From: CAXNKG01 sp964202965
Lineage (GTDB): Bacteria; Acidobacteriota; Vicinamibacteria; Vicinamibacterales; UBA2999
NCBI GenBank assembly: GCA_964202965.1
Contig: CAXNKG010000001.1
Span: forward strand, 62,001-126,000
Length of the DNA stretch: 64,000 nucleotides
Direction of reading: 5' to 3'
Below, piece by piece: positions 57,671 to 64,000 of the stretch. The translations under genes were made by a program, and so were the position numbers. Below the pieces are notes generated by a model. That model did not search any database, was not told the origin of the DNA, and saw only the letters and a list, made by a program, of their open reading frames with translations. The first letter of the stretch is position 1, and each line of letters opens with the position of its first letter.

Positions 57671-58756
57671 TTGGCACTGTACCCGTGGGCGGCTCGTCCA
57701 ATCCTCTTTGCGCTCGACGCCGAGCGCGCGCACGAGCTGACACTGGCCGTCCTGTGCCGCCCTGCTGTCGCCGGCGCGCTGCGCGCCCTGCGGACGCCCG
57801 CGCACGACGCCCGTCTCCGACAGACCGTTCTCGGCCTCGATTTCGCGCACCCTGTCGGCCTGGCCGCAGGTCTCGACAAGCATGGCGCGGCGGTCCCGGC
57901 GTGGACGGCACTCGGATTTTCGTTCGTCGAGGTGGGCACGGTGACACCGCGGCCGCAGCCGGGAAATCCCCGCCCGCGCCTGTTCCGGCTGCCGGCCGAC
58001 CTCGCGATCATCAACAGGTTCGGCTTCAACAGCGTGGGTGGCGTGGAAGTGGCGCGGAATCTTGCCGCCAGCACGCCGGCCCCCATCCGCGTCGGCGTGA
58101 ACCTGGGCAGGAACAAGACAACGCCGAACGACGATGCGGCTGACGATTACTGCCGCGCGCTGGAGATGATTCACGCCTACGCCGAGTACGTCGTCATCAA
58201 CGTCAGCTCCCCGAACACGGCCGGACTCCGGGACCTGCAGGACAGCCGCACGCTGCGGACCCTCGTCGAGCGCGTGGTGACGCGCGCGAAGGAGCTCACG
58301 ACGCGCCGCACGATTCCGGTGCTGGTCAAGGTCGCGCCGGACATGAGACCGCAGGAATTGCTCGCGTCGGTCGATGCGGCGGTTGAGGGGGGCGCCTCCG
58401 GCATCGTCGCAACGAACACGACCATCGGACGGGAAGGACTCACGTCCGGTGGCAGTGCGGCCGCCGAATCCGGTGGCTTGAGCGGGCAGCCGCTGCGCCC
58501 GCTGGCCGTCGAGACCTGCAGGCAGTTGTACGCGCATCTGCGCGGGAGAGTGCCCATCATCGGCGTCGGCGGCATCTTCACGGCAGACGATGCCTACGAG
58601 CGAATTCGAGCGGGGGCATCGCTGGTACAGTTGTATACGGCGCTCGTCTACGAAGGTCCCGGCGTCGTATCCCGAATCGTGCGGGGCCTTGCCGAGCGCC
58701 TTGACCGCGATGGACTCTCACACGTGCGCGATGCGATAGGCACCGATGTCCGCTGA
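57671..58756 (+). CDS. pyrD: Dihydroorotate dehydrogenase (class 2, quinone-linked)
   Basis: 361 aa. N-terminal helical part for quinone docking (PWAARPILFALDAERAHELT), then the FMN barrel: VGLAAGLDKHGAAVPAWTAL, INVSSPNTAGLRDLQ with the catalytic Ser after it, GLSGQPLRPLAVE, and IIGVGGIFTADDAYERI. Membrane-associated oxidation of dihydroorotate. TTG start at 57671 gives the expected N-terminus. Overlaps pyrF by 11 bp. Confidence 0.96.
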   Translation: MALYPWAARPILFALDAERAHELTLAVLCRPAVAGALRALRTPAHDARLRQTVLGLDFAHPVGLAAGLDKHGAAVPAWTALGFSFVEVGTVTPRPQPGNPRPRLFRLPADLAIINRFGFNSVGGVEVARNLAASTPAPIRVGVNLGRNKTTPNDDAADDYCRALEMIHAYAEYVVINVSSPNTAGLRDLQDSRTLRTLVERVVTRAKELTTRRTIPVLVKVAPDMRPQELLASVDAAVEGGASGIVATNTTIGREGLTSGGSAAAESGGLSGQPLRPLAVETCRQLYAHLRGRVPIIGVGGIFTADDAYERIRAGASLVQLYTALVYEGPGVVSRIVRGLAERLDRDGLSHVRDAIGTDVR

Positions 58757-59468
58757 TCGTCTCCTGGTTGCACTCGACGTCGAATCGGGCGTACGGGCGC
58801 TGGAGCTGGCCGATGCGCTGAAGGGCGTGGCCGGCGGCGTCAAGGTCGGCAGCCGGCTGTTCACGCTCGAAGGTCCGCCACTCGTGCAGGCGCTCGTCGC
58901 GCGCGGCGCCAGGGTCTTCCTCGACCTGAAATTTCACGACATCCCCAACACCGTCGCGCAGGCGGTTGATGCGGCCGTGCAGACCGGCGCCTGGATGATC
59001 GACGTGCACGCGTCCGGCGGCAGCGCGATGATGCAGGCCGCCGCCCGCGCTGCCCGCGACGCCGCAGCGCGGATGGGCCGAACGCCGCCGCTGATGATCG
59101 GCATCACCGTCCTGACGAGCATGGACGGCGCGGCTCTTCAGGAAACCGGTGTGGATCGGGCGGTTCTGCCCCAGGTTGTCGCGCTCGCACGCATGGCGAA
59201 GGCGGCCGGGCTTGACGGGGTCGTCTCCTCCCCGCACGAAATCGCGCCGATCCGGCAGGCATGCGGCGAGGACTTCCTCGTCGTGACGCCGGGCATCCGC
59301 GGCGCCGCTGCCGGCGCCGTGAAGAACGATCAGATGCGGACGATGGGACCCGCCGAGGCGATACGGGCGGGTGCGAGTTATCTGGTGGTTGGGCGGCCGA
59401 TTATCGCTGCGCCGGACCCGAGAGTCGCGGCGCAGCGAATCGTCGAGGAACTGACTACTTCGCGGTAA
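58746..59468 (+). CDS. pyrF: Orotidine 5'-phosphate decarboxylase
   Basis: 240 aa. LLVALDVESGVRALELADAL, FLDLKFHDIPNTVAQAV (catalytic K-x-x-D, about residues 59-66), VVTPGIRGAAAGAVKNDQMR and YLVVGRPIIAAPDP. Last step to UMP. Its end overlaps pal by 14 bp on the other strand. Confidence 0.96.
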   Translation: MSADRLLVALDVESGVRALELADALKGVAGGVKVGSRLFTLEGPPLVQALVARGARVFLDLKFHDIPNTVAQAVDAAVQTGAWMIDVHASGGSAMMQAAARAARDAAARMGRTPPLMIGITVLTSMDGAALQETGVDRAVLPQVVALARMAKAAGLDGVVSSPHEIAPIRQACGEDFLVVTPGIRGAAAGAVKNDQMRTMGPAEAIRAGASYLVVGRPIIAAPDPRVAAQRIVEELTTSR

Positions 59469-60036
59469 ACACAAACGTGCCGCGGCGGTTCCGCTGCCAG
59501 CACGCTTCGTTCTCGTCCGCGCACTGCGGGCTTTCCTCGCCTCGCGTCACCGCCATCATGCGGTCGCCGGCGATGCCGAGGCTCACCAGGTAATCGCGCA
59601 CCGCCGCCGCGCGGCGATCGCCAAGACTCAGGTTGTACTCGTTGGTGCCCCGCGAGTCGGCGTGCCCTTCAATCCGGACGCGCGTTGAGGTCCACCGGCG
59701 CAGGAAGTCGGCGTTCTTCTGGAGCGTCGCCTGGCTGGCCCCGGTGATGGCCGACATGTCGTAGTCGAAGAACACGTCGGCGAGCGGGCGCTCCGCGTTC
59801 AGCTGATCCAGCGTCTTCCGCGCGAAGAGCTCATCCTCGGTCAGCGGCTTGGGCGCTGGTGCCGGAGGCGGCGGGGGCGGCGGAGGCGGTGGTGGCGGCG
59901 GCGCGGGCGTCGCAACGGGCGGCGGTGGAGCCGGCGGCGGCGGCGCAGGAGGCGGTACTCGCCTCGCGCAGCTCGCGAGGACGCTCACCAGGAGCACCGC
60001 AAGGGTGCACAGCAACATTGAACGGCGCAGTTTCAT
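59455..60036 (-). CDS. pal: Peptidoglycan-associated lipoprotein Pal
   Basis: 193 aa. Lipobox LASC (about residue 23), a very proline-rich linker (runs of Pro, about 28-63), then the OmpA domain: VFFDYDMSAITGASQATL, RIEGHADSRGTNEYNLSLG and RRAAAVRDYLVSLG. It tethers the outer membrane to peptidoglycan; no tolA/tolB is adjacent. AGGAG precedes the ATG. The two cysteines near the end (CADENEAC) may pair. Confidence 0.9.
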   Translation of the reverse strand: MKLRRSMLLCTLAVLLVSVLASCARRVPPPAPPPPAPPPPVATPAPPPPPPPPPPPPPAPAPKPLTEDELFARKTLDQLNAERPLADVFFDYDMSAITGASQATLQKNADFLRRWTSTRVRIEGHADSRGTNEYNLSLGDRRAAAVRDYLVSLGIAGDRMMAVTRGEESPQCADENEACWQRNRRGTFVFTAK

Positions 60037-60109
60037 CAGCGGAATCTCCTGCGAATCCTTACGTTTTTCGCGTAGCCGGGTCGAGCTTACGTGCGCGACC
60101 CGATGCCTG

Positions 60110-62353
60110 TCAATCGAGGCGGAGCGGTATCAGGCGCGTTTCGAAGACCCGGAGCCCCAGTTCCCGTTGGTCGGTCGTGCCTTCCGCTTCCCCGGGCCGA
60201 TACACCGGCGTTGTCTCGATGGCGATGGCCCCGGCCGCTCGCCCCACGTCGGCCGCCGGGATCCGCACCGTCCACGTGAAGTCGGCGGCGGGCTGAAAGC
60301 GGGCGATCGTGCGGCCCCCCGCCGTCACCTGTACATCGGGCGGAGCATCGAGATACCGCAGGGGCGACTCCCCGCTCAGCACCAGATCGACGTCGGAAAC
60401 AGGCCCTTTTACGCGAATTACCGCGCGTCCGCTGGTCCAACGCCAGCGCCGGCCGGTCGCCGGGTCGTATTCCTCTTCGTGCCAGCCCTCACCGAACGCG
60501 GAGATCATCCGGCCGGCCGGCTGGACGTCGAACTGGCGGACGGCGGACGGCGCCTGGCGCCGGTCGCCGCCTGCCGGCCGTGACGCGACCGCCAGACGCG
60601 CATAGTCGCCCGCACCGGCGAGACCCTCCGGTACGTCCACGAAACGCAAGAAATTGCGCTCGTCGACCGTCACCGTCCATCGATCCCGCACGGTCCCGTC
60701 AATCGCGAGCTCAAAGTCGGCCGCCGGATCGCCGGGGTTGCCAAGATGCCGCCCCCCAATGACCAGGTGTGTCGGCTCGGCGCGGCGGCGCACCCACGCC
60801 TCAATCGGCTGCCTGTCGGGACCCCTGGCCGTGGCGAGCGCCAGGCCACCGCTTTCCGGGGTCAGCGACCACCCCTCCGACGCAAACCATCCGGGCGGGG
60901 CAAGCCGGTACCAGTCCGCCCCCACAGGCCGGACGCCGCTGAACACCGGCCGGCCGTCGACCGCCCAACGGTAGTGAACGGCGTCGAGGCGTGACTGCGG
61001 ATCGATCAGGTCGAGGTCCGTACGCCGGGGGTCGGCCAGAAACCAGACCGGTCCCCGACCACCGGCCTTCCAGTAATTCACGGGACCCAGCCATTCATAC
61101 AGCCGCGGGGGCTCGATCGCAGGAAGCCCCGTCTCGGCGGCCTGCACCGCTCGCCAGATGCTGTGGTGGGCATAGACGGCCTGCGGGGGAGCGAGCCTCG
61201 CGTATGCGACAGCGTCTGCCAGCGCCTGGAACGCCGGATGCGGCGCACGCGCATACGCGATCGCGTCCGGCACGGCGGCGAACAATCCCGCTGCGACGAG
61301 CGGCGCCGCGACAAGGGGCGTCCATCGGCGCGAGCCCGCCGCGGCATGTGCCGCAAGCCAGGCAACCAGCGGCAGCGTCGGAAGGGCGTATCTCACCGTG
61401 ATCGTTTCCTGCAGCAGCAGATGCAGCACGGTGTACGGACCACACGCCAGCACCCACAGTCCCAGCGCCGCGGGCTGGCGTGTCGCCGCCAGCATCGCGC
61501 CGGCCGCGGCAGCGGCGCCGACGGCCGCCGCCAGCGGCATCGCTCCCCATGGGAGAACGAAGGTTTCATACAGAGCGAAGGCGAGCCTCCGTGGCGTCGG
61601 CTCGAGCCAGAGCATGTTGACCCAGGCGAAATCCTCGCCCGCCTGCGAACCAAGCGCACGGAGATAGGCGTCGACACCGCCGCTGTCCAGCACGAGCGGT
61701 ACGCCCCACGCGAGCACACCGGCGGCAGCCGCGGCGAGCGGCCGCCATGGCAGCCGACGCTCGATCAGCACGAACGCGAAGAGCGGCATCGTCAGCGACA
61801 GGGTCTGCACGCGAATGCCCGCGGCAAGGCCCGCCACCAGACCGCCCGCGATCAGCGCCGGCGCACGCGAGCGTCCGGTCAGCATCAGCGCCTGCGCGGC
61901 GAGCGCTGCGGCGAGGCCCGGCAGATCGCTCATCGGCCGAAGTCCGGAGATCCACATCAGCGGTGACGCAGCAAAGATCGCCGTGGCCCAGGCGATGGTG
62001 GGGTCACGGCCGGGCGCGAACATGCGCAGGCAGACACATGCAAAGGCCACGATCGCCAGCGCGCCACCCACCGCGGAGAGCAACGCCAGCGCCAGCGCCT
62101 CTGTCCCGGTCCGGTCAGCCGCGGGCAGCGCGGTATCGACCACGAAGAGGGCGATGCGGCCGAGCGCAATGTAGACGGGCGAACCCGGTGGATGCGGCTG
62201 GTGGCGCGCGGGATCGAAGTCGCGAAGGCCCAGCGCGAAATTGATCGAGTCGTAGTCTTCGAGCGAGGGGGCGAGGAACGGAAGGTGCGCCGCCAGGTAT
62301 GCGGCGGCCAGGAAATAGACGCTCTTAGGCAGGCCGGAGACGGACACCTTCAT
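60110..62353 (-). CDS. GT-C fold membrane glycosyltransferase-like protein (DUF2723-related)
   Basis: 747 aa. About ten hydrophobic helices in residues 8-370, the first loop with LEDYDSINFALGLRDFDPA and HQPHPPGSPVYIAL (His and acidic residues where GT-C enzymes bind the lipid-phosphate sugar). A large extracytoplasmic part (about 400-747) has beta-rich carbohydrate-binding-like segments. Probably a dolichol/polyprenyl-phosphate-dependent sugar transferase of unknown acceptor. Its start overlaps larE by 29 bp. Confidence 0.72.
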   Translation of the reverse strand: MKVSVSGLPKSVYFLAAAYLAAHLPFLAPSLEDYDSINFALGLRDFDPARHQPHPPGSPVYIALGRIALFVVDTALPAADRTGTEALALALLSAVGGALAIVAFACVCLRMFAPGRDPTIAWATAIFAASPLMWISGLRPMSDLPGLAAALAAQALMLTGRSRAPALIAGGLVAGLAAGIRVQTLSLTMPLFAFVLIERRLPWRPLAAAAAGVLAWGVPLVLDSGGVDAYLRALGSQAGEDFAWVNMLWLEPTPRRLAFALYETFVLPWGAMPLAAAVGAAAAAGAMLAATRQPAALGLWVLACGPYTVLHLLLQETITVRYALPTLPLVAWLAAHAAAGSRRWTPLVAAPLVAAGLFAAVPDAIAYARAPHPAFQALADAVAYARLAPPQAVYAHHSIWRAVQAAETGLPAIEPPRLYEWLGPVNYWKAGGRGPVWFLADPRRTDLDLIDPQSRLDAVHYRWAVDGRPVFSGVRPVGADWYRLAPPGWFASEGWSLTPESGGLALATARGPDRQPIEAWVRRRAEPTHLVIGGRHLGNPGDPAADFELAIDGTVRDRWTVTVDERNFLRFVDVPEGLAGAGDYARLAVASRPAGGDRRQAPSAVRQFDVQPAGRMISAFGEGWHEEEYDPATGRRWRWTSGRAVIRVKGPVSDVDLVLSGESPLRYLDAPPDVQVTAGGRTIARFQPAADFTWTVRIPAADVGRAAGAIAIETTPVYRPGEAEGTTDQRELGLRVFETRLIPLRLD

Positions 62354-63176
62354 TCAGGCTGCCCATCCTATATCCCTGCAGGTCGATTGTGACGTGCTGG
62401 TACCCGAGGGCGCGCAGCTCGCTGACGATCCGGTCGCGGACGGCCGGCTCCAGCGCCCGCGCCATTTCGTCGCGCCCGATTTCGAGGCGCGCGACCGTGT
62501 CGTGGTGCCGGACGCGGCACACGCGGAAGCCCATCTCCCGCAGGACGGTTTCCGCCTGCTCGATGGTCCGCAGTTTCTCGCCGGTCACTTCCGAGTGGTA
62601 CGGAATCCGCGACGACAGACAGGCTGACGCGGGCTCGTCCCATGTCGGCAGGCCGGCCTGCTTCGACAGGGCACGAATGTCGTCCTTCGTGAGGTCCGCT
62701 TCGTCAAGGGGACTCCTCACGCCGAACTCCCTGGCCGCCTTGCGTCCAGGCCGGTAGTCCGAGCGATCGTCGGCGTTGCTTCCGTCGACGATGACCGGAA
62801 CGCGCCGCTCGGACGCGACTCCAGACAGGACGGTATACAGCTCGTGCTTGCAGTGGTAACAGCGGTCAACCGGATTCGCGCGGTACTCGGGGCGCTCCAT
62901 CTCGCCGGTGCTGACGAATTCGTGCCGCAGCCCGAAGTCCCGGGCGATGCGCAGCGCGAGCTGCCGATGGTGGTCGGGGTAACTGGGGCTGTCGGCGGTG
63001 ATGCACTGGGCGGCGGGGCCGAGAACCTGTGTCGCCGCCCAGGCGAGATAGGCGCTGTCGACGCCGCCGCTGAAGGCGACGATGACGGAGTCGAAGGAGC
63101 CGATGAGACCGTGAAGGCGGCGCTCACGCTCCGCGAGCGTGTCAGTCGTCGTCTTCCTCGTTGACTTCGTCCTCAT
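62325..63176 (-). CDS. larE: LarE-type ATP-dependent sacrificial sulfur transferase
   Basis: 283 aa. PP-loop ATPase: SVIVAFSGGVDSAYLAW (S-G-G-x-D-S, about residue 32), the Cys in NPVDRCYHCKHELY and SACLSSRIPYHS, the site that donates sulfur in known LarE, plus RVRHHDTVARLEIGRDEM. LarE converts a pyridinium dinucleotide in the nickel-pincer cofactor pathway; larB and larC are not in the window. I choose ATG 63176, giving a 35-bp overlap with the zinc-ribbon gene; the longer frame upstream merely reads that gene's acidic tail in another frame. Confidence 0.88.
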   Translation of the reverse strand: MRTKSTRKTTTDTLAERERRLHGLIGSFDSVIVAFSGGVDSAYLAWAATQVLGPAAQCITADSPSYPDHHRQLALRIARDFGLRHEFVSTGEMERPEYRANPVDRCYHCKHELYTVLSGVASERRVPVIVDGSNADDRSDYRPGRKAAREFGVRSPLDEADLTKDDIRALSKQAGLPTWDEPASACLSSRIPYHSEVTGEKLRTIEQAETVLREMGFRVCRVRHHDTVARLEIGRDEMARALEPAVRDRIVSELRALGYQHVTIDLQGYRMGSLNEGVRLRPA

Positions 63177-63384
63177 CTTCGACTTGCTCTTCTTCTTCGG
63201 CGTCGTCCTCGTCGTCCTCGTCGTCATCATCGTCATCATCGTCCTCGTCGTCATCCGCGACGTCGAGGCGATCGGGACCGGCCATGACGAGCGCCTTGCC
63301 GCATTCGGGACAGCTCAACTCATCACCCTCCTCGTGGTCGGTGGTGTCGATCTCGTCGAATTCACATTCAGGGCAGATAGCCAT
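63142..63384 (-). CDS. Zinc-ribbon protein with long acidic tail
   Basis: 80 aa. Two C-P-E-C knuckles (MAICPECEFDEID and LSCPECGKALV, about residues 4-7 and 30-33) form a four-cysteine zinc ribbon like that of LysW-type carriers. A low-complexity tail of almost only Asp and Glu fills the last 35 residues. It lacks the terminal E-D-W-G-E of LysW. Function unknown; perhaps a metal or protein-interaction adaptor. First gene of the larE-GT-C transcript. Confidence 0.72.
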   Translation of the reverse strand: MAICPECEFDEIDTTDHEEGDELSCPECGKALVMAGPDRLDVADDDEDDDDDDDDEDDEDDAEEEEQVEDEDEVNEEDDD

Positions 63385-63415
63385 AGCGGAATCAGCACTC
63401 TCCAGCAAAGGTCGG

Positions 63416-63421
63416 ATTATA
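63416..63421 (-). promoter_or_regulatory. -10 box (TATAAT) of the zinc-ribbon/larE operon
   Basis: Minus-strand TATAAT with a leader of about 25 nt before the ATG at 63384. Confidence 0.55.
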
Positions 63422-63648
63422 GGCCGATTTCCGGGGCTTCGCAACGCGCGCATCTGTCTGTGCAACGCCGCACTAAGGCCTCCGCGTGCCACTTCCGACA
63501 CATGTGACGTGCCAGCCACGACGGAGGTTGCGTCGAAGTCGGTCATCGTCGTGGATCTCCGGCTTCCGGCGCTGCAGGGTACGGCGCTCGTCCGCGCGCA
63601 TTTCTTTTCAAACAGAAAAGCGTAACGGGCTCTTCGAACAGAAAAAGC
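63422..63648. other. Intergenic stretch without a convincing gene
   Basis: About 225 bp between the zinc-ribbon promoter and the P-type ATPase stop. The plus strand contains a short peptide-like run (VIVVDLRLPALQGTALVRA, 63541-63597) that resembles part of a response-regulator receiver but has no gene around it, and an imperfect duplication of AACAGAAAA near 63609 and 63638. Confidence 0.4.
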
Positions 63649-64000
63649 CTAACGCGCGCGCAGCAGCCGTAACGCGTTCCCCACCACAATTACCGACGCA
63701 CCCGTATCGGCCAGCACGGCCATCCAGAGCGTCGCGGTCCCGGCGACGGCCATCGTCAGGAACGCCGCTTTCAGCGCCAGGGAGATGGCGACGTTCATCC
63801 GGATATTCCACATCGTGGCGCGCGCCAGACGGATGGCATAGGGCAGGCGCAGGAGCTCGTCCGACATGAGGGCGACGTCTGCGGTTTCGAGCGCGGCGTC
63901 CGACCCCGCGGCGCCCATCGCGACGCCGACGTCGGCCGCGGCCAGCGCGGGCGCGTCGTTGATCCCGTCGCCGACCATCAACACCGGGCCGCGCGCCTTC
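63649..64000 (-). CDS. C-terminal part of a heavy-metal P-type ATPase (cut by window edge)
   Basis: The last 117 or so codons of a P1B-type pump. HAD-hinge motif MVGDGINDAPALAAADVGVA near the window end, then VALMSDELLRLPYAIRLAR and the final two membrane helices (NVAISLALKAAFLTMAVAG, VLADTGASVIVVGNALRLL). The metal-specific CPC motif and ATPase core lie outside the window, so zinc, cadmium or copper cannot be decided. Confidence 0.9.
   Translation of the reverse strand, partial: KARGPVLMVGDGINDAPALAAADVGVAMGAAGSDAALETADVALMSDELLRLPYAIRLARATMWNIRMNVAISLALKAAFLTMAVAGTATLWMAVLADTGASVIVVGNALRLLRAR

Noticed and set aside
63177..63254. Longer LarE with a Thr/Met/Lys-rich N-terminus
   Set aside because: It is the acidic tail of the zinc-ribbon gene read in another frame; not present in LarE proteins.
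63541..63625. Fragment of a response-regulator receiver (VIVVDLRLPALQG)
   Set aside because: Only about 20 residues match, nothing before or after fits, and codon usage is not distinctive; probably chance, at most a remnant.

Overview
The window looks like a chromosomal segment of an Acidobacteriota bacterium, most likely class Vicinamibacteria. This is inferred from gene content, not from a marker gene. The DNA is GC-rich and gene-dense. It carries several TolB/WD40-type Ser/Thr kinases with the opening ALTPGTRLGVYE, three secreted VWFA-related proteins of the acidobacterial type, TonB receptors with an N-terminal carboxypeptidase-like domain, and an ECF sigma factor of the Sig-70_X6 type. 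TTG and GTG starts are common.

Layout. 1-9.3 kb holds surface and secreted functions: a TonB receptor next to a cut-off lipoprotein gene, a VWFA protein, a seven-bladed FG-GAP protein, an NHL propeller and a second TonB receptor. 9.3-20 kb is the accessory stretch: a metalloprotease-like/ECF sigma pair, kinase 1 (frameshifted), an AbiEi/AbiEii-type toxin-antitoxin pair with a palindromic operator, the orphan C-terminus of another kinase, a tandem DUF336 protein and kinase 2. 20-28.5 kb carries OsmC, a methyltransferase, tRNA-Glu(CTC), an M23 peptidase, a cytochrome oxidase assembly group (cupredoxin lipoprotein, ctaA, ctaB, ctaM) and a sulfatase-like/TPR protein. 28.5-31.9 kb (minus) is an F0-only ATP synthase operon (atpZ-I-B-E-F) followed by a flippase-like gene. 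31.9-39.9 kb (plus) has two VWFA genes, then hemX-A-C-D-B-L, the C5 tetrapyrrole pathway from Glu-tRNA, which suits the nearby tRNA-Glu and heme A genes. 39.9-46.3 kb (minus) is an envelope/isoprenoid operon: pyrE-truA-uppS-cdsA-dxr-rseP and a glycine-zipper protein. 46.3-53.7 kb has TolC, GT2, a second nucleotidyltransferase TA-like pair with another orphan kinase C-terminus, kinase 3 and a TIGR02757 protein. 53.7-59.5 kb contains pyrimidine synthesis: pyrR-B-C-E plus a GNAT gene on minus, and divergent pyrD-F on plus. 59.5-64 kb has Pal, a GT-C membrane protein, LarE, an acidic zinc-ribbon protein and a truncated P-type ATPase. No stretch longer than about 300 bases lacks a gene or repeat.

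Three window-wide patterns stand out. First, 7-bp (and one 9-bp) tandem repeat arrays recur at gene ends and inside genes, and several flip polarity at their centre. Second, many starts without a Shine-Dalgarno lie 5-11 nt behind a TANNNT box, which suggests widespread leaderless transcription. Third, both nucleotidyltransferase TA-like modules abut orphan C-terminal pieces of the TolB-kinase family. Also notable are a probable PyrR-binding hairpin ahead of pyrR, and repeat-derived insertions in the activation loops of two of the three kinases.
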